Shown one piece after another: positions 32,499 through 42,462 of a DNA stretch of 64,000 bases. Source of the stretch: JALHSW01 sp963720675 (GTDB taxonomy: Bacteria; Actinomycetota; Acidimicrobiia; IMCC26256; PALSA-555). Each line of letters opens with the position of its first letter. Within the stretch, counting starts at the first letter, position 1. A model generated the notes under the pieces. That model saw nothing but the letters and a program-made list of their open reading frames with translations, was not told where the DNA came from and made no database searches. A program made the translations under genes and the position numbers. Location of the stretch: assembly GCA_963720675.1 (NCBI GenBank), contig CAVRGH010000010.1, positions 1,488,001 through 1,552,000 of the forward strand, written 5' to 3'.

Positions 32499-33488
32499 AT
32501 GAACGACTTCCAGGAAGCCCCTGACCGCAATCTCGCCATGGACCTGGCCCGGGTCACCGAGGCCGCGGCCCTCGCGGCGGCCCGTTGGATCGGGCGCGGC
32601 GACAAGCTCGCCGCCGACCAGGCCGCGGTCGACGCCATGCGGCTCGTGCTCAACACCGTCCCGATGGAAGGCATCGTCGTCATCGGCGAGGGCGAGAAGG
32701 ACGAGGCGCCGATGCTCTTCAACGGCGAGGAGATCGGTGCGGGTGGCCCCGCCTGCGACATCGCGGTCGACCCCGTCGACGGCACGACCCTCACGTCCCT
32801 CGGTCGGAACAACGCGATCGCAGTGATCGCGGTGGCCGAGCGCGGCTCCATGTTCAACCCCGGGCCGTGCGTCTACATGGAGAAGCTCGCGGTCGGCCCC
32901 GAATCACGCGACGTCGTCGACATCGATGCCCCCGTCAAGGCGAACCTCGAAGCCGTCGCCAAGGCCAAGGGCGAGCAGGTCAAGGACGTGACCGCGGTCG
33001 TCCTCGACCGCGACCGGCACATCGACATCATCCGGGAGTGCCGGGACGCGGGTGCCATGGTGCGCCTCATCCCCGACGGCGACGTGATGGGAGCGCTCGA
33101 GACGGCATGGCCCGATTCGGGCTCCGACATCCTCTTCGGCGTCGGCGGCACCCCCGAGGGCGTGATCGCGGCCTGCGCCCTGAAGGCACTCGGCGGCGAG
33201 ATCCAGGGGCGGCTCGTCGCCCGCAACGAGGAGGAGCGCCGCGCGGCGCTCGACGGTGGGTACGACCTCGAGCGGGCGCTGACCACCGACGACCTCGTGG
33301 CCAGTGAGGACGTGTTCTTCGCCGCCAGCGGGGTCACCGAGGGCGACATCCTGCGCGGGGTCCGCTACCGGGGTGACGGTGCGAGCACCGAGACGCTCGT
33401 CATGCGCTCGAAGACCGGCACCATCCGGACGATCCGTGCCACCCACAAGTGGCAGAAGCTCATGCGCTACTCCGCGATGGAGTACTGA
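32499..33488 (+). CDS. glpX: Class II fructose-1,6-bisphosphatase
   Basis: This 329-residue GlpX hydrolyses fructose-1,6-bisphosphate in gluconeogenesis. It has A-A-R-W-I-G-R-G-D-K near residue 30 and the metal-binding G-E-G-E-K-D-E-A-P-M-L and D-P-V-D-G-T-T. It also has the phosphate-loop-like L-I-P-D-G-D-V, and G-G-T-P-E-G-V-I-A-A-C-A-L. Length and motif order match bacterial and mycobacterial GlpX (Rv1099c). It is monocistronic, and no lithium-sensitive class I enzyme is present in the window. Confidence 0.95.
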   Translation: MNDFQEAPDRNLAMDLARVTEAAALAAARWIGRGDKLAADQAAVDAMRLVLNTVPMEGIVVIGEGEKDEAPMLFNGEEIGAGGPACDIAVDPVDGTTLTSLGRNNAIAVIAVAERGSMFNPGPCVYMEKLAVGPESRDVVDIDAPVKANLEAVAKAKGEQVKDVTAVVLDRDRHIDIIRECRDAGAMVRLIPDGDVMGALETAWPDSGSDILFGVGGTPEGVIAACALKALGGEIQGRLVARNEEERRAALDGGYDLERALTTDDLVASEDVFFAASGVTEGDILRGVRYRGDGASTETLVMRSKTGTIRTIRATHKWQKLMRYSAMEY

Positions 33489-33533
33489 TCGTCCTCACGG
33501 GGCGGAGCCGGTGCGACCATCGAACCGGTCGGG

Positions 33534-34448
33534 TCAGGTGGTCAGGCGCGAGGTCGTGAGCCAGTCGGGCAGCTCCGACACGGACATCGCACCGAGCTGG
33601 TCGCGGAGCCGAGCGTTGGGCTCGGCGTACCGACGGACGAGCTCCTCGCGCACCGAGGCCGGGAGTGCGGACCGGGTCGCGGCGCGACCGTTGATCCGGT
33701 AGTAGATCCCGCGCATCCGGTCCTTCAGCTTGTAGTGGCGCCGCAAGAACCGCTCGAGTCGGTCGTTCACCGCGAGCGCGACGCGCTGGAACCCGGCGCG
33801 CTTGTAGGCCGTCGTGCGGTTCTCGGACGCGAGCTCGTAGCTCTCGAAGCCCGCCGGATCGATCCCGAGGAACTCGGCCACCCGCCGGAGCACCGCTTCC
33901 GGGTCCGCGGTCAGGACTTCGAAGTACTCGAGATGGAGCCGATCGCCGAACACCTCGCGCCAGGCAGGGAGGAAGTCGGCGTAGCAACCACTCGCGAACG
34001 CTGTCCAGGGATGGTTCTCGGGATCGCGGAGCTCGTCGCCGGTCATCGCGAGGGAGCGCGCGAGGTAGTCCTCCACGGTGAGGTCCTCGGGGAGACGCAA
34101 GCGCGCCTTCTGGAAGGTGAAGAACGACGTGAAGCGCTCGATCGGGTCGCGGAGCACGATGAGCACCCGGGTCGTCGGGCCGCACACGACCTCGATCTGC
34201 TCGGCCACCGCCCGGCCGCCCGTGAAGTAGCGGGGCGTCCCTTCGAGGCGGATCGGCTCTTCCCCCGCGTCCGCGAACGCCGCCTCGTAGGCAGCGACGG
34301 GCTCGGGTTGCTGCCCGGAGATCAACGGCGAGAAGTACCGGGTCTCCTTGACCGACGACGGAGCCACCTCGGGGTGGCCGGCGAGCGACACGAACAGCGA
34401 CGTCGTCCCTGCCTTCTCGACCCCGGCGATGATCGCGTTGGCCCGCAC
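33534..34448 (-). CDS. PAPS-dependent sulfotransferase domain protein
   Basis: This 304-residue sulfotransferase has a 5'-phosphosulfate loop G-V-E-K-A-G-T-T-S-L near residue 9. The 3'-phosphate-binding region is V-L-I-V-L-R-D-P-I-E-R-F-T-S-F, and the pattern P-R-Y-F precedes it. The family includes heparan-sulfate N-sulfotransferase-like bacterial enzymes that sulfate carbohydrates or lipids. GTG 34448 has a TAGGCT box 7 nt upstream, which contains the stop codon of the preceding gene. A sulfated surface glycan is a reasonable product given the polysaccharide genes, but nothing proves the acceptor. Confidence 0.87.
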   Translation of the reverse strand: MRANAIIAGVEKAGTTSLFVSLAGHPEVAPSSVKETRYFSPLISGQQPEPVAAYEAAFADAGEEPIRLEGTPRYFTGGRAVAEQIEVVCGPTTRVLIVLRDPIERFTSFFTFQKARLRLPEDLTVEDYLARSLAMTGDELRDPENHPWTAFASGCYADFLPAWREVFGDRLHLEYFEVLTADPEAVLRRVAEFLGIDPAGFESYELASENRTTAYKRAGFQRVALAVNDRLERFLRRHYKLKDRMRGIYYRINGRAATRSALPASVREELVRRYAEPNARLRDQLGAMSVSELPDWLTTSRLTT

Positions 34449-34455
34449 CGGGCCG

Positions 34456-34461
34456 AGCCTA
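34456..34461 (-). promoter_or_regulatory. Leaderless-type -10 box (TAGGCT) of the sulfotransferase gene
   Basis: It lies 7 nt from GTG 34448. Its first three bases are the TAG stop of the upstream gene. Confidence 0.45.
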
Positions 34462-35454
34462 GTGACCGCGCAACCACGGCCAGTTGCCGCTGGTCGTGGT
34501 GTTGTAGTCGTAGACGGACCAACCGATCGCGTCGCGTTGCTTCGCCGCCCGCACGAACCCGATGTAGTCGGCGGGCGACGCCTGGTCGGCGATGCCGCCG
34601 ATCGGATGGACGGCCGCCTCGGGATCCCCGACGCGCTTGCGCACCCGGCGGATGTTCTCGTCGGCGTACACGAAGCCATCGCGGAACCCGGACGACGAGT
34701 CCCGGTTGGTCCAGTACGTCATCGGGAGCCACACGTCGAAGGAGCCCGCGACCTTCTTCCACGGGAAGTCGGGCCAGTACCTGGCGTTGACGTCCTCGAG
34801 CAGGACGGGCTCGAGCACGATCGCGCCCAGCGGACGGTCGTCGACCACGGCACGCGCCCGCTTCGCGAGCTTCAGGAGCGCGGCGTTTCGTGCTGCGGGA
34901 TCGGGCACGCCCGTCGTCCACTCGATGTCGAGCGCGATGCCGTCGAACCGTTCACCCGCGCTGCGGAACTTCGCGAGGGCCGTGATCCGACGGAGGTCGG
35001 CCGCCGGATCGGAGAACTTCGGCAGGTACCAGGCGACGACGCGCATCCCGCGGTCGTGGGCGCGGCGGAGGAACGCGCCGAGGAGCGTCGGCGCGACCGT
35101 CGAGCCAGTGATGCGGCTGTCGTCCTGTGCGGACTGCAGGTAGAGCGTCTTGATCCCGAGCCGGCTCATGTCGTCCACGCTGTCGACCGACACCGGTGGC
35201 GGGCCCCCACCGTCCTGGAACCCGGGCACGTAGTCGTAGACGTCGACCCACGTCCCGAGGCCCCGGAACGGCCGGACGTCTTGGCCCTGGTCGAGGAACC
35301 CGGGCAGCGTCGCGGCACCGGCGTTCGACACGAGGGCTGCACTCGCCATGCTCGCGAGCAACACGACCACGAGCACGACCCGCCCACGCAGCGTCGGAAG
35401 ACTCGGCGACCTTCGAGGTCGCGCGGCCTTCCAAGATCTGGTGCGGCGGGGCAT
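34459..35454 (-). CDS. Secreted TIM-barrel protein, putative glycoside hydrolase
   Basis: This 331-residue protein starts with a basic stretch and a hydrophobic signal segment (about residues 25-48, ending S-N-A-G-A-A), so it is exported. The mature part reads like a (beta/alpha)8 barrel: G-I-K-T-L-Y-L-Q-S-A, G-M-R-V-V-A-W-Y-L-P-K-F, F-D-G-I-A-L-D-I-E-W, then D-V-W-L-P-M-T-Y-W-T. The D-I-E-W strand end is where glycoside-hydrolase-like barrels carry an acid. It has no closer named family that I can assign. ATG 35454 is supported by a TAGCCT box 6 nt upstream. Confidence 0.78.
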   Translation of the reverse strand: MPRRTRSWKAARPRRSPSLPTLRGRVVLVVVLLASMASAALVSNAGAATLPGFLDQGQDVRPFRGLGTWVDVYDYVPGFQDGGGPPPVSVDSVDDMSRLGIKTLYLQSAQDDSRITGSTVAPTLLGAFLRRAHDRGMRVVAWYLPKFSDPAADLRRITALAKFRSAGERFDGIALDIEWTTGVPDPAARNAALLKLAKRARAVVDDRPLGAIVLEPVLLEDVNARYWPDFPWKKVAGSFDVWLPMTYWTNRDSSSGFRDGFVYADENIRRVRKRVGDPEAAVHPIGGIADQASPADYIGFVRAAKQRDAIGWSVYDYNTTTSGNWPWLRGH

Positions 35455-35460
35455 CCGAGC

Positions 35461-35466
35461 AGGCTA
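35461..35466 (-). promoter_or_regulatory. Leaderless-type -10 box (TAGCCT) of the secreted barrel protein gene
   Basis: It lies 6 nt from ATG 35454, just downstream of the ATP synthase operon. Confidence 0.45.
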
Positions 35467-35495
35467 GGGGCCCGATGGACCCGGTCCGGCGCGGG

Positions 35496-35929
35496 TCAGT
35501 GCGTGGCCGCAGGGGCGACGCCGGCGACCTCGAGGCGGAGATCCGCCCGCGCGAGCGCTTCGAGGGCTTCGGCGTCGTGCTCGTCGGCAGCGAGTGCGGC
35601 TTCCGCGCGCGCCTTTGCCGCCGCGGCCCGTTCGACGTCGATCTGCTCGGGCAGCTCGGCGACGTCGGACAGCACGACGACGCGGTCGTGGCTGACCTCG
35701 ACGAACCCCGCGTGCACCGCGATGACCTGCTCGCCGTGGGGGTGGATGACATCCGTCGGGAGGATCACCCGCACCTTCGCGACCCCGAGCGCCCCGAGGA
35801 AGGGAGCGTGGCCCGGGAGGAACGCGATGTCGCCGTCGGCGGTCCGCGCCACGACCATGTCGCCCGCACCCTCGTAGAGGATCTTCTCGGGCGAGACGAC
35901 CTGGACCTCGAGCGCACCGGGTTCGGCCA

Positions 35930-35930
<1 letters not shown>
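35496..35930 (-). CDS. atpC: F1Fo ATP synthase epsilon subunit
   Basis: This 144-residue subunit has an N-terminal beta-sandwich (V-Q-V-V-S-P-E-K-I-L-Y, L-P-G-H-A-P-F-L near residue 39) and a C-terminal helical hairpin rich in Ala and Glu. It couples rotor movement to F1 and can inhibit ATP hydrolysis. It is the last gene of the operon; its ATG shares a base with the atpD stop (TGATG). The C-terminal helices are present at full length, unlike some actinobacteria with a truncated epsilon. Confidence 0.95.
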
Positions 35931-37393
<1,463 letters not shown>

Positions 37394-37404
37394 GGGGGTG
37401 CTCC

Positions 37405-38373
37405 TCAGGCTTCCGGGGTGGCAGTGGCGAAGTCGTAGCGTTCGTGCGCATCACCGTCGTCGTCCTGGGACTGACGCAGCGACTCGGCGCCGCCGACGAT
37501 CTCCATGATCTCGGTCGTGATCGAGTCCTGGCGGGCGCGGTTCATGATGCGGGACAGCTTCGTGATCAGGTCATCCGCGTTGTCGGTCGCGGCCTTCATG
37601 GCCCGCTGGCGCGCGGCCTGCTCGGACGCGGCGGCGTTGAGCAGCGCGGCGTAGACGCGGGCCTCGGCGTACCGCGGCAGGAGCCGCTCGAGGATCGCGT
37701 CGGGCGAGGGTTCGAACTCGTAGGTCGGCGCCGCGGAGCCGTCCTCCTCGGCCTCGGGACGGGCGTCGCCGCCCTCCAGGCTCTCCCGGTCGAGGGGCAT
37801 CAGGGGTCGCACCACGACCTCCTGCGAGCCCGCGGACACGAAGCGGGTGTAGATGAGCTCGACGAGGTCGTAGTCGCCGGTCAGGAAGGGCCCCTCGGCG
37901 GCCTGGGCGATCGCACGGGCGTCCTCGTAGGTCGGCTGCTCCGAGAACCCGGAGAAGGCGGCGTCGATGCGGTAGTCGCGGTACCGGAAGTAGCTCTCGA
38001 CCTTGCGACCGACCACGATGAGCCCGTAGTCGCGACCCTGCTGCGCGTGCTCCCGCATCGAGCCCTCGGCCGCACGGATGACCGACGAGTTGTACCCGCC
38101 GCACAGGCCTCGGTCGGCCGCGATCACGACGTGGGCGACCTTCTTGATCTCGGGTCGCGGGGCGAGCAGCGCGCTGTTGGCCCCGGCACCCGCCGCGGCG
38201 AGGTCGCGCACGACCTCGGTGATCGTGTCGCTGTAGGGAACCGCGGCCTGCACCCGACCCTGGGCGCGGACGATCCGACTCCCCGCGATGAGCTCCATCG
38301 CGCGGGTGATCTTCTTCGTCGACTGGACGCTGCGGATGCGTCGCCGCAGGATCCGCTCTTGCCCACCGGCCAT
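37405..38373 (-). CDS. atpG: F1Fo ATP synthase gamma subunit
   Basis: This 322-residue rotor subunit has N-terminal R-I-R-S-V-Q-S-T-K-K-I-T-R-A-M-E and C-terminal R-A-R-Q-D-S-I-T-T-E-I-M-E-I-V-G-G-A coiled-coil helices. A-D-R-G-L-C-G-G-Y-N-S near residue 90 is typical. It is longer than the 286 residues of E. coli: an acidic insert near residues 200-220 (D-A-R-P-E-A-E-E-D) recalls the gamma-loop insert that damps reverse rotation in mycobacteria. A 113-nt spacer with a hairpin separates it from atpA. Confidence 0.95.
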   Translation of the reverse strand: MAGGQERILRRRIRSVQSTKKITRAMELIAGSRIVRAQGRVQAAVPYSDTITEVVRDLAAAGAGANSALLAPRPEIKKVAHVVIAADRGLCGGYNSSVIRAAEGSMREHAQQGRDYGLIVVGRKVESYFRYRDYRIDAAFSGFSEQPTYEDARAIAQAAEGPFLTGDYDLVELIYTRFVSAGSQEVVVRPLMPLDRESLEGGDARPEAEEDGSAAPTYEFEPSPDAILERLLPRYAEARVYAALLNAAASEQAARQRAMKAATDNADDLITKLSRIMNRARQDSITTEIMEIVGGAESLRQSQDDDGDAHERYDFATATPEA

Positions 38374-38392
38374 CTAGCCTCGCTCGCTCGTT

Positions 38393-38415
38393 GCGGGCCG
38401 GGATACCCGGCCCGC
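38393..38415 (-). terminator. Perfect 10-bp hairpin in the atpA-atpG spacer
   Basis: GCGGGCCGGG (38393-38402) pairs perfectly with CCCGGCCCGC (38406-38415) around a 3-nt ATA loop. It is the largest spacer inside the operon (38374-38486). It could be a processing site, a partial attenuator or an RNA stabiliser setting alpha against gamma expression. No U-run follows. Confidence 0.5.
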
Positions 38416-38486
38416 GGCCACTCGCTCGCTGGCGAGCACCCTCCGCTTCGCTACGGGTGCCGCGTGGAGCAAGTCCGTCAGGTCCA

Positions 38487-40097
38487 TCATTCGGTCTCGA
38501 GGGTCTTGTGGGACTCGGCTTCGCCCGGGGCCTCGGCATCGGTCGCGGTCGGGTCCGCGGCGCCGGATCCCTCGGGGCCCGAGAGGGTCGCGAGGAACTG
38601 GGTCTTGAACCCGCTGACGGCGTTCTCGACCTCGTCGGTCTCGGGCAGCTTCCCGGTGTCCCGGATCGTGCTGAGCAGGCCTGCGTACCGGGAACGGAAC
38701 CACTCGAGGAGCTCGAACTCGAACCGCTTCACCTCGTCGACGGGCAGGTCGTCGAGCACGCCTTCGGTGCCGGCGTAGATCGCGATGACCTGCTCCTCGA
38801 CCGGCATCGGCGAGTTCAGCGGCTGCTTCAGCAGCTCGACGAGACGCTCACCACGGTCGAGCTGGGCGCGGGACACGGCGTCGAGCTCGGAGCCGAACGT
38901 CGCGAACGCCTCGAGCTCACGGAACTGCGCGAGGTCGAGCTTGAGCGTCCCGGAGACCGCCTTCATCGCCTTGATCTGCGCGGCGCTCCCGACTCGGGAG
39001 ACCGAGATGCCCACGTCGACCGCGGGGCGCACGCCCGACTTGAACAGGTCGTCGATCAGGTAGATCTGGCCGTCGGTGATCGAGATCACGTTCGTGGGGA
39101 TGTACGCCGAGACGTCACCCGCCTTGGTCTCGATGATCGGGAGCGCGGTCAGCGAGCCGGCGCCGAGCGCGTCGCTGAGCTTCGCGGCCCGCTCCAGCAG
39201 GCGGCTGTGCAGGTAGAACACGTCACCGGGGTACGCCTCACGGCCCGGTGGGCGCCGCAGCAGCAGCGCGAGCTGGCGGTACGCCTCGGCCTGCTTGGAG
39301 AGGTCGTCGTACACGACGAGCGCGTGCTCGCCGCTGTCCATCCAGTGCTGGCCCATCGCGCACCCTGCATAGGGGGCGAGGTACTTGAACACGGCTTCGT
39401 CGGCCGCCGGCGCGTTCACGACGACCGTGTACTCCATCGCGCCGTGCTCTTCGAGCGTGGCGACCGTCTGGGCGACGGACGAACCCTTCTGGCCGATGGC
39501 GACGTAGATGCACTTCACGCCCTGGCCGCGCTGGTTCAGGATCGTGTCGATCGCGACGGTCGTCTTCCCGGTCTTGCGGTCGCCGATGATGAGCTCGCGC
39601 TGGCCCCGGCCGATCGGCGTCATCGCGTCGATGGCCTTGATGCCGGTCTGCAGCGGCTCGTGCACGGGCTGACGGCCGACGATGCCGGGCGCCTGGACCT
39701 CGAGCCGACGGTGCGTCTCGGTCGAGATCGGGCCCTTGCCGTCGATCGGCTGCCCGAGTGCGTCGACCACCCGTCCGACGAGCGCGTCGCCCACCGGGAC
39801 CGAGAGGATCCGACCGGTGGCGCGGACCGTGTGGCCCTCTTCGACCTCGTCGGCCTCACCCAGGATCACCGCGCCGATGGAGTCCTCGTCGAGGTTCAGC
39901 GCGAGGCCGAGGGACCCACCCTCGAACTCGAGCAGCTCGTTGACCGCGGTCTCGGGAAGGCCGGCGATGCGGGCGATGCCGTCACCGACCTCCAGCACGC
40001 GACCCACCCGCGCCGCTTCGAGCGACGGCGTGAACGTGTCGACGTGCTTCCGCAGCGCTGCTGCGATCTCGTCCGCGTTGATCGTCAGCTCTGTCAT
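38487..40097 (-). CDS. atpA: F1Fo ATP synthase alpha subunit
   Basis: This 536-residue regulatory/catalytic-interface subunit has P-loop G-D-R-K-T-G-K-T near residue 173, V-V-V-N-A-P-A-A-D and the arginine-finger region V-G-I-S-V-S-R-V-G-S-A-A-Q. The C-terminus is long and acidic, as in mycobacteria, where an extended alpha tail suppresses ATP hydrolysis. Its ATG abuts the atpH stop. Confidence 0.97.
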   Translation of the reverse strand: MTELTINADEIAAALRKHVDTFTPSLEAARVGRVLEVGDGIARIAGLPETAVNELLEFEGGSLGLALNLDEDSIGAVILGEADEVEEGHTVRATGRILSVPVGDALVGRVVDALGQPIDGKGPISTETHRRLEVQAPGIVGRQPVHEPLQTGIKAIDAMTPIGRGQRELIIGDRKTGKTTVAIDTILNQRGQGVKCIYVAIGQKGSSVAQTVATLEEHGAMEYTVVVNAPAADEAVFKYLAPYAGCAMGQHWMDSGEHALVVYDDLSKQAEAYRQLALLLRRPPGREAYPGDVFYLHSRLLERAAKLSDALGAGSLTALPIIETKAGDVSAYIPTNVISITDGQIYLIDDLFKSGVRPAVDVGISVSRVGSAAQIKAMKAVSGTLKLDLAQFRELEAFATFGSELDAVSRAQLDRGERLVELLKQPLNSPMPVEEQVIAIYAGTEGVLDDLPVDEVKRFEFELLEWFRSRYAGLLSTIRDTGKLPETDEVENAVSGFKTQFLATLSGPEGSGAADPTATDAEAPGEAESHKTLETE

Positions 40098-40628
40098 CTA
40101 CAACTGCTCCTTCAACTGCTCCAGGCGGTGGCGCACGGTGCCGTCGATGACGGTGTCACCGACGCGCGCCACGATGCCGCCGAGCACACTCGGGTCGACG
40201 ATGACCTTCACCTCGACGTCCTTGCCGGTCGCCTTGCCGAGCGCGGTCGCGAGACGCTGGATCTGCTTGTCGTCGAGCGGGATCGCGCTGCGGACCTCGG
40301 CAAGCTCGTGCTTGCGCTCGGTCGCGGCGAGCTCCACGAAGCGGTCCACGATCGCGGCCAGATCACCGGCCTCGCCGGTCGCAACCACGAGCGAGGCGAG
40401 TGCTGCACTCGTCGCGAGCGCCTTGCCGCCCATCAGCTCGTCGATGACGGCGATGCGCCGCTCGATCGGCAGCGCCGGGTCGGTCAGGGCGAGCCGCAAC
40501 GAGTCGTTCGCCTCGAAGGTGCGGGCGAACCGGAAGAGGTCGTCCTCGACCCCGGCCAGGTGCTGCTCGGCGCGCGCGACCTCGAGCATCGCCTGTGCGT
40601 ACGCCTCGACCTTTCCGCGGGCCGCCAT
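40098..40628 (-). CDS. atpH: F1Fo ATP synthase delta subunit
   Basis: This 176-residue OSCP-type stator subunit has an N-terminal helical bundle (Y-A-Q-A-M-L-E-V-A) and a C-terminal V-K-V-I-V-D-P-S-V-L-G-G-I-V-A-R-V-G-D near residue 137, the family signature. It joins F1 to the b-subunit stalk. Unlike mycobacteria it is not fused to a b-like subunit. It starts 2 nt after the atpF stop. Confidence 0.94.
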   Translation of the reverse strand: MAARGKVEAYAQAMLEVARAEQHLAGVEDDLFRFARTFEANDSLRLALTDPALPIERRIAVIDELMGGKALATSAALASLVVATGEAGDLAAIVDRFVELAATERKHELAEVRSAIPLDDKQIQRLATALGKATGKDVEVKVIVDPSVLGGIVARVGDTVIDGTVRHRLEQLKEQL

Positions 40629-40630
40629 GA

Positions 40631-41329
40631 TCAGTTCCCGACCGAGTTGATGTAGCTCTCGACCAGATCCGCCTGCGTCGCCGGATCGATGTTGCGCTCG
40701 ACGATCTTCTCGGCCAGGCCGATGGAGATCTCGCCGACCTGGTGCTGCAGGTCACTCATCGCGCGCTCGCGAGCGAGCTGGATGTCCTCGTTCGCCCGCT
40801 GCCGGACCTCGGCGGCGTCCGCCTCGGCCTTGGCCATGACCTCGGTGCGCACCGACTCGGCGGCCTGACGGGCCTCCTCGACGATCCGGCTGGCCTCGCC
40901 GCGTGCATCGGCCAGCTGCGCCTGGTAGCGCACCTTCTCGGACTCGGCATCCTGTCGGGCCTGCTCCGCACCCTCCAGATCGCTCCGGATCTTCTCCTCG
41001 CGTGCCTTGAGCCCCTTCTTGAGCGCCGGGAACGCGAACTTCATCAGCGCGAAGGCGACGATGAGGAAGGCGATGCCACCCCAGATCAGCTCGGGCAGCG
41101 CCGGCGTGAAGAGGCTGGTCGCCTTCTTGCAGTCCTCGAGGGCGTTCTCGAAGCCCTTGTAGTCCTGCTTCGCGATGGCGGCCTCGTTGTCGTGGAGCGC
41201 GGACTCGACGCACTCGACGAGCTCCTTGCCCACCTTCGTGCCCGGGTCTTCGGCGGAAGCAACCTGCGGGACGGCCACCACGGCCAGGACCCCGAGGAGC
41301 CCCGCGACCAAGAACCTGCGGATGCGCAT
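40631..41329 (-). CDS. atpF: F1Fo ATP synthase b subunit with cleavable-looking signal and extra exported segment
   Basis: This 232-residue subunit is longer than the usual 160-180. Residues 1-26 look like a signal peptide (basic M-R-I-R-R, hydrophobic core, A-S-A before Glu27). Residues 27-78 form an extra extracytoplasmic segment with two cysteines (Cys40, Cys67). The normal single membrane span is at about 80-100. A long charged coiled coil follows. ATG 41329 is chosen over ATG 41350 because GGAGG lies 9 nt before it and codon 2 onward reads as a signal peptide. The extra segment is not known from textbook b subunits. Confidence 0.9.
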   Translation of the reverse strand: MRIRRFLVAGLLGVLAVVAVPQVASAEDPGTKVGKELVECVESALHDNEAAIAKQDYKGFENALEDCKKATSLFTPALPELIWGGIAFLIVAFALMKFAFPALKKGLKAREEKIRSDLEGAEQARQDAESEKVRYQAQLADARGEASRIVEEARQAAESVRTEVMAKAEADAAEVRQRANEDIQLARERAMSDLQHQVGEISIGLAEKIVERNIDPATQADLVESYINSVGN

Positions 41330-41338
41330 GACGCGCTT

Positions 41339-41343
41339 CCTCC
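41339..41343 (-). promoter_or_regulatory. Shine-Dalgarno (GGAGG) deciding the atpF start
   Basis: GGAGG on the minus strand ends 9 nt before ATG 41329 and lies inside the frame of the alternative upstream ATG 41350. Confidence 0.55.
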
Positions 41344-41403
41344 CTGTCATGTACGAAATCCCATGTTCGATGGCTGGGTGTACGACGGCCTGATCCCGAC
41401 GGA

Positions 41404-41649
41404 TCAGATGAAGTAGAGGACGAACCCGATGAGGGCCAGTGCCTCGGCGAACGCGATGCCGAGGAACATGGTCGTCCGGACGTTGCCGGCCATCTCGGGC
41501 TGGCGGGCCATGGCCTGGACCGACTGCCCGACGAGGTAGCCGATGCCGATGCCGGGGCCGATGGCCGCGAGGCCGTAGCCGACGGCCTTCAGGCCGTTCT
41601 TGAGCTCGCCGGAATCAGTGACGGCGAAGTGGATCAGGGAACGCAGCAC
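41404..41649 (-). CDS. atpE: F1Fo ATP synthase c subunit
   Basis: This 81-residue hairpin has a Gly-rich first helix (A-I-G-P-G-I-G-I-G-Y) and the ion-carrying Glu69 in F-A-E-A-L-A-L in the second helix. R-Q-P-E is in the cytoplasmic loop. There is no Gln/Ser/Thr sodium-binding signature, so the ring should use protons. The GTG start is preceded by AAGGAG at 8-nt spacing. Confidence 0.96.
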   Translation of the reverse strand: MLRSLIHFAVTDSGELKNGLKAVGYGLAAIGPGIGIGYLVGQSVQAMARQPEMAGNVRTTMFLGIAFAEALALIGFVLYFI

Positions 41650-41679
41650 GCGGTTGCTCCTTGTTCTCGGACGAAACGA

Positions 41680-42462
41680 TCAGTGCTCGGGGTGTACGGA
41701 CTCATTGACGTACACCGCGGTGAGGATGGTGAAGATGTACGCCTGCAGCACACCGACCAACACCTCGAAGCCGGTGAAGGCGACGAGACCCAGGAAGGGC
41801 AGCGGGGCGAAGATGACCTGGTAGATGCCGCTGTTGTGCACGATCAGCAGCTCGTTGGTCATGATCGCGAAGATCGCCAACAGCACGTGGCCCGCCGTCA
41901 TGTTGGCGAAGAGACGGACGGCCAGCGAGAACGGCCGGACGAGGTACTTCGAGAAGAACTCGATCGGCACGACCAGGAACTTCAGGGCGAACGGCACGCC
42001 CGTCGGGTTGATGTTGCTGAAGAAGTACTTCGGGCCCTGCTTCACGAACCCGGTCACGATGAACGTGGCCCAGCTCACGAGGGCGAGGAACAGCGGGATC
42101 GCGAGCCGCGACGTCGCGGGGAAGTAGATGCCCGGGACCACCGACCAGATGTTGATGAAGAAGATCCAGAAGAACATCGTGGCGAAGAACGGGGTCCAGT
42201 TCTTCCCGTCCTCACCCATGGCCGCGATGGAGATGTTCTCCTCGATCGCTTCGTACCCGGCTTCCGCGACGTTCTGGATGCCGACCGGGACGAGCGCCTT
42301 GCGTCGCCCGCCGAGCCAGAAGAACCCGATGCAGATCACCGTCGAGACGCACGCCATGAGCGCGGTCTTGTTGAACTCGAGGATCGAGTGTTGGCTGAAG
42401 ATGCCCCTCCACTCGAAGAGCTCGTTGATGTTCGGCAGCAGCTCACCGACGACGAGGTTCAC
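41680..42462 (-). CDS. atpB: F1Fo ATP synthase a subunit
   Basis: This 260-residue integral membrane subunit forms the proton half-channels. The essential Arg is in L-A-V-R-L-F-A-N-M-T-A-G-H near residue 190. Further spans include W-T-P-F-F-A-T-M-F-F-W-I-F-F near residue 95. The GTG start overlaps the upstream atpI-like gene by 4 bp. Confidence 0.96.
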   Translation of the reverse strand: MNLVVGELLPNINELFEWRGIFSQHSILEFNKTALMACVSTVICIGFFWLGGRRKALVPVGIQNVAEAGYEAIEENISIAAMGEDGKNWTPFFATMFFWIFFINIWSVVPGIYFPATSRLAIPLFLALVSWATFIVTGFVKQGPKYFFSNINPTGVPFALKFLVVPIEFFSKYLVRPFSLAVRLFANMTAGHVLLAIFAIMTNELLIVHNSGIYQVIFAPLPFLGLVAFTGFEVLVGVLQAYIFTILTAVYVNESVHPEH

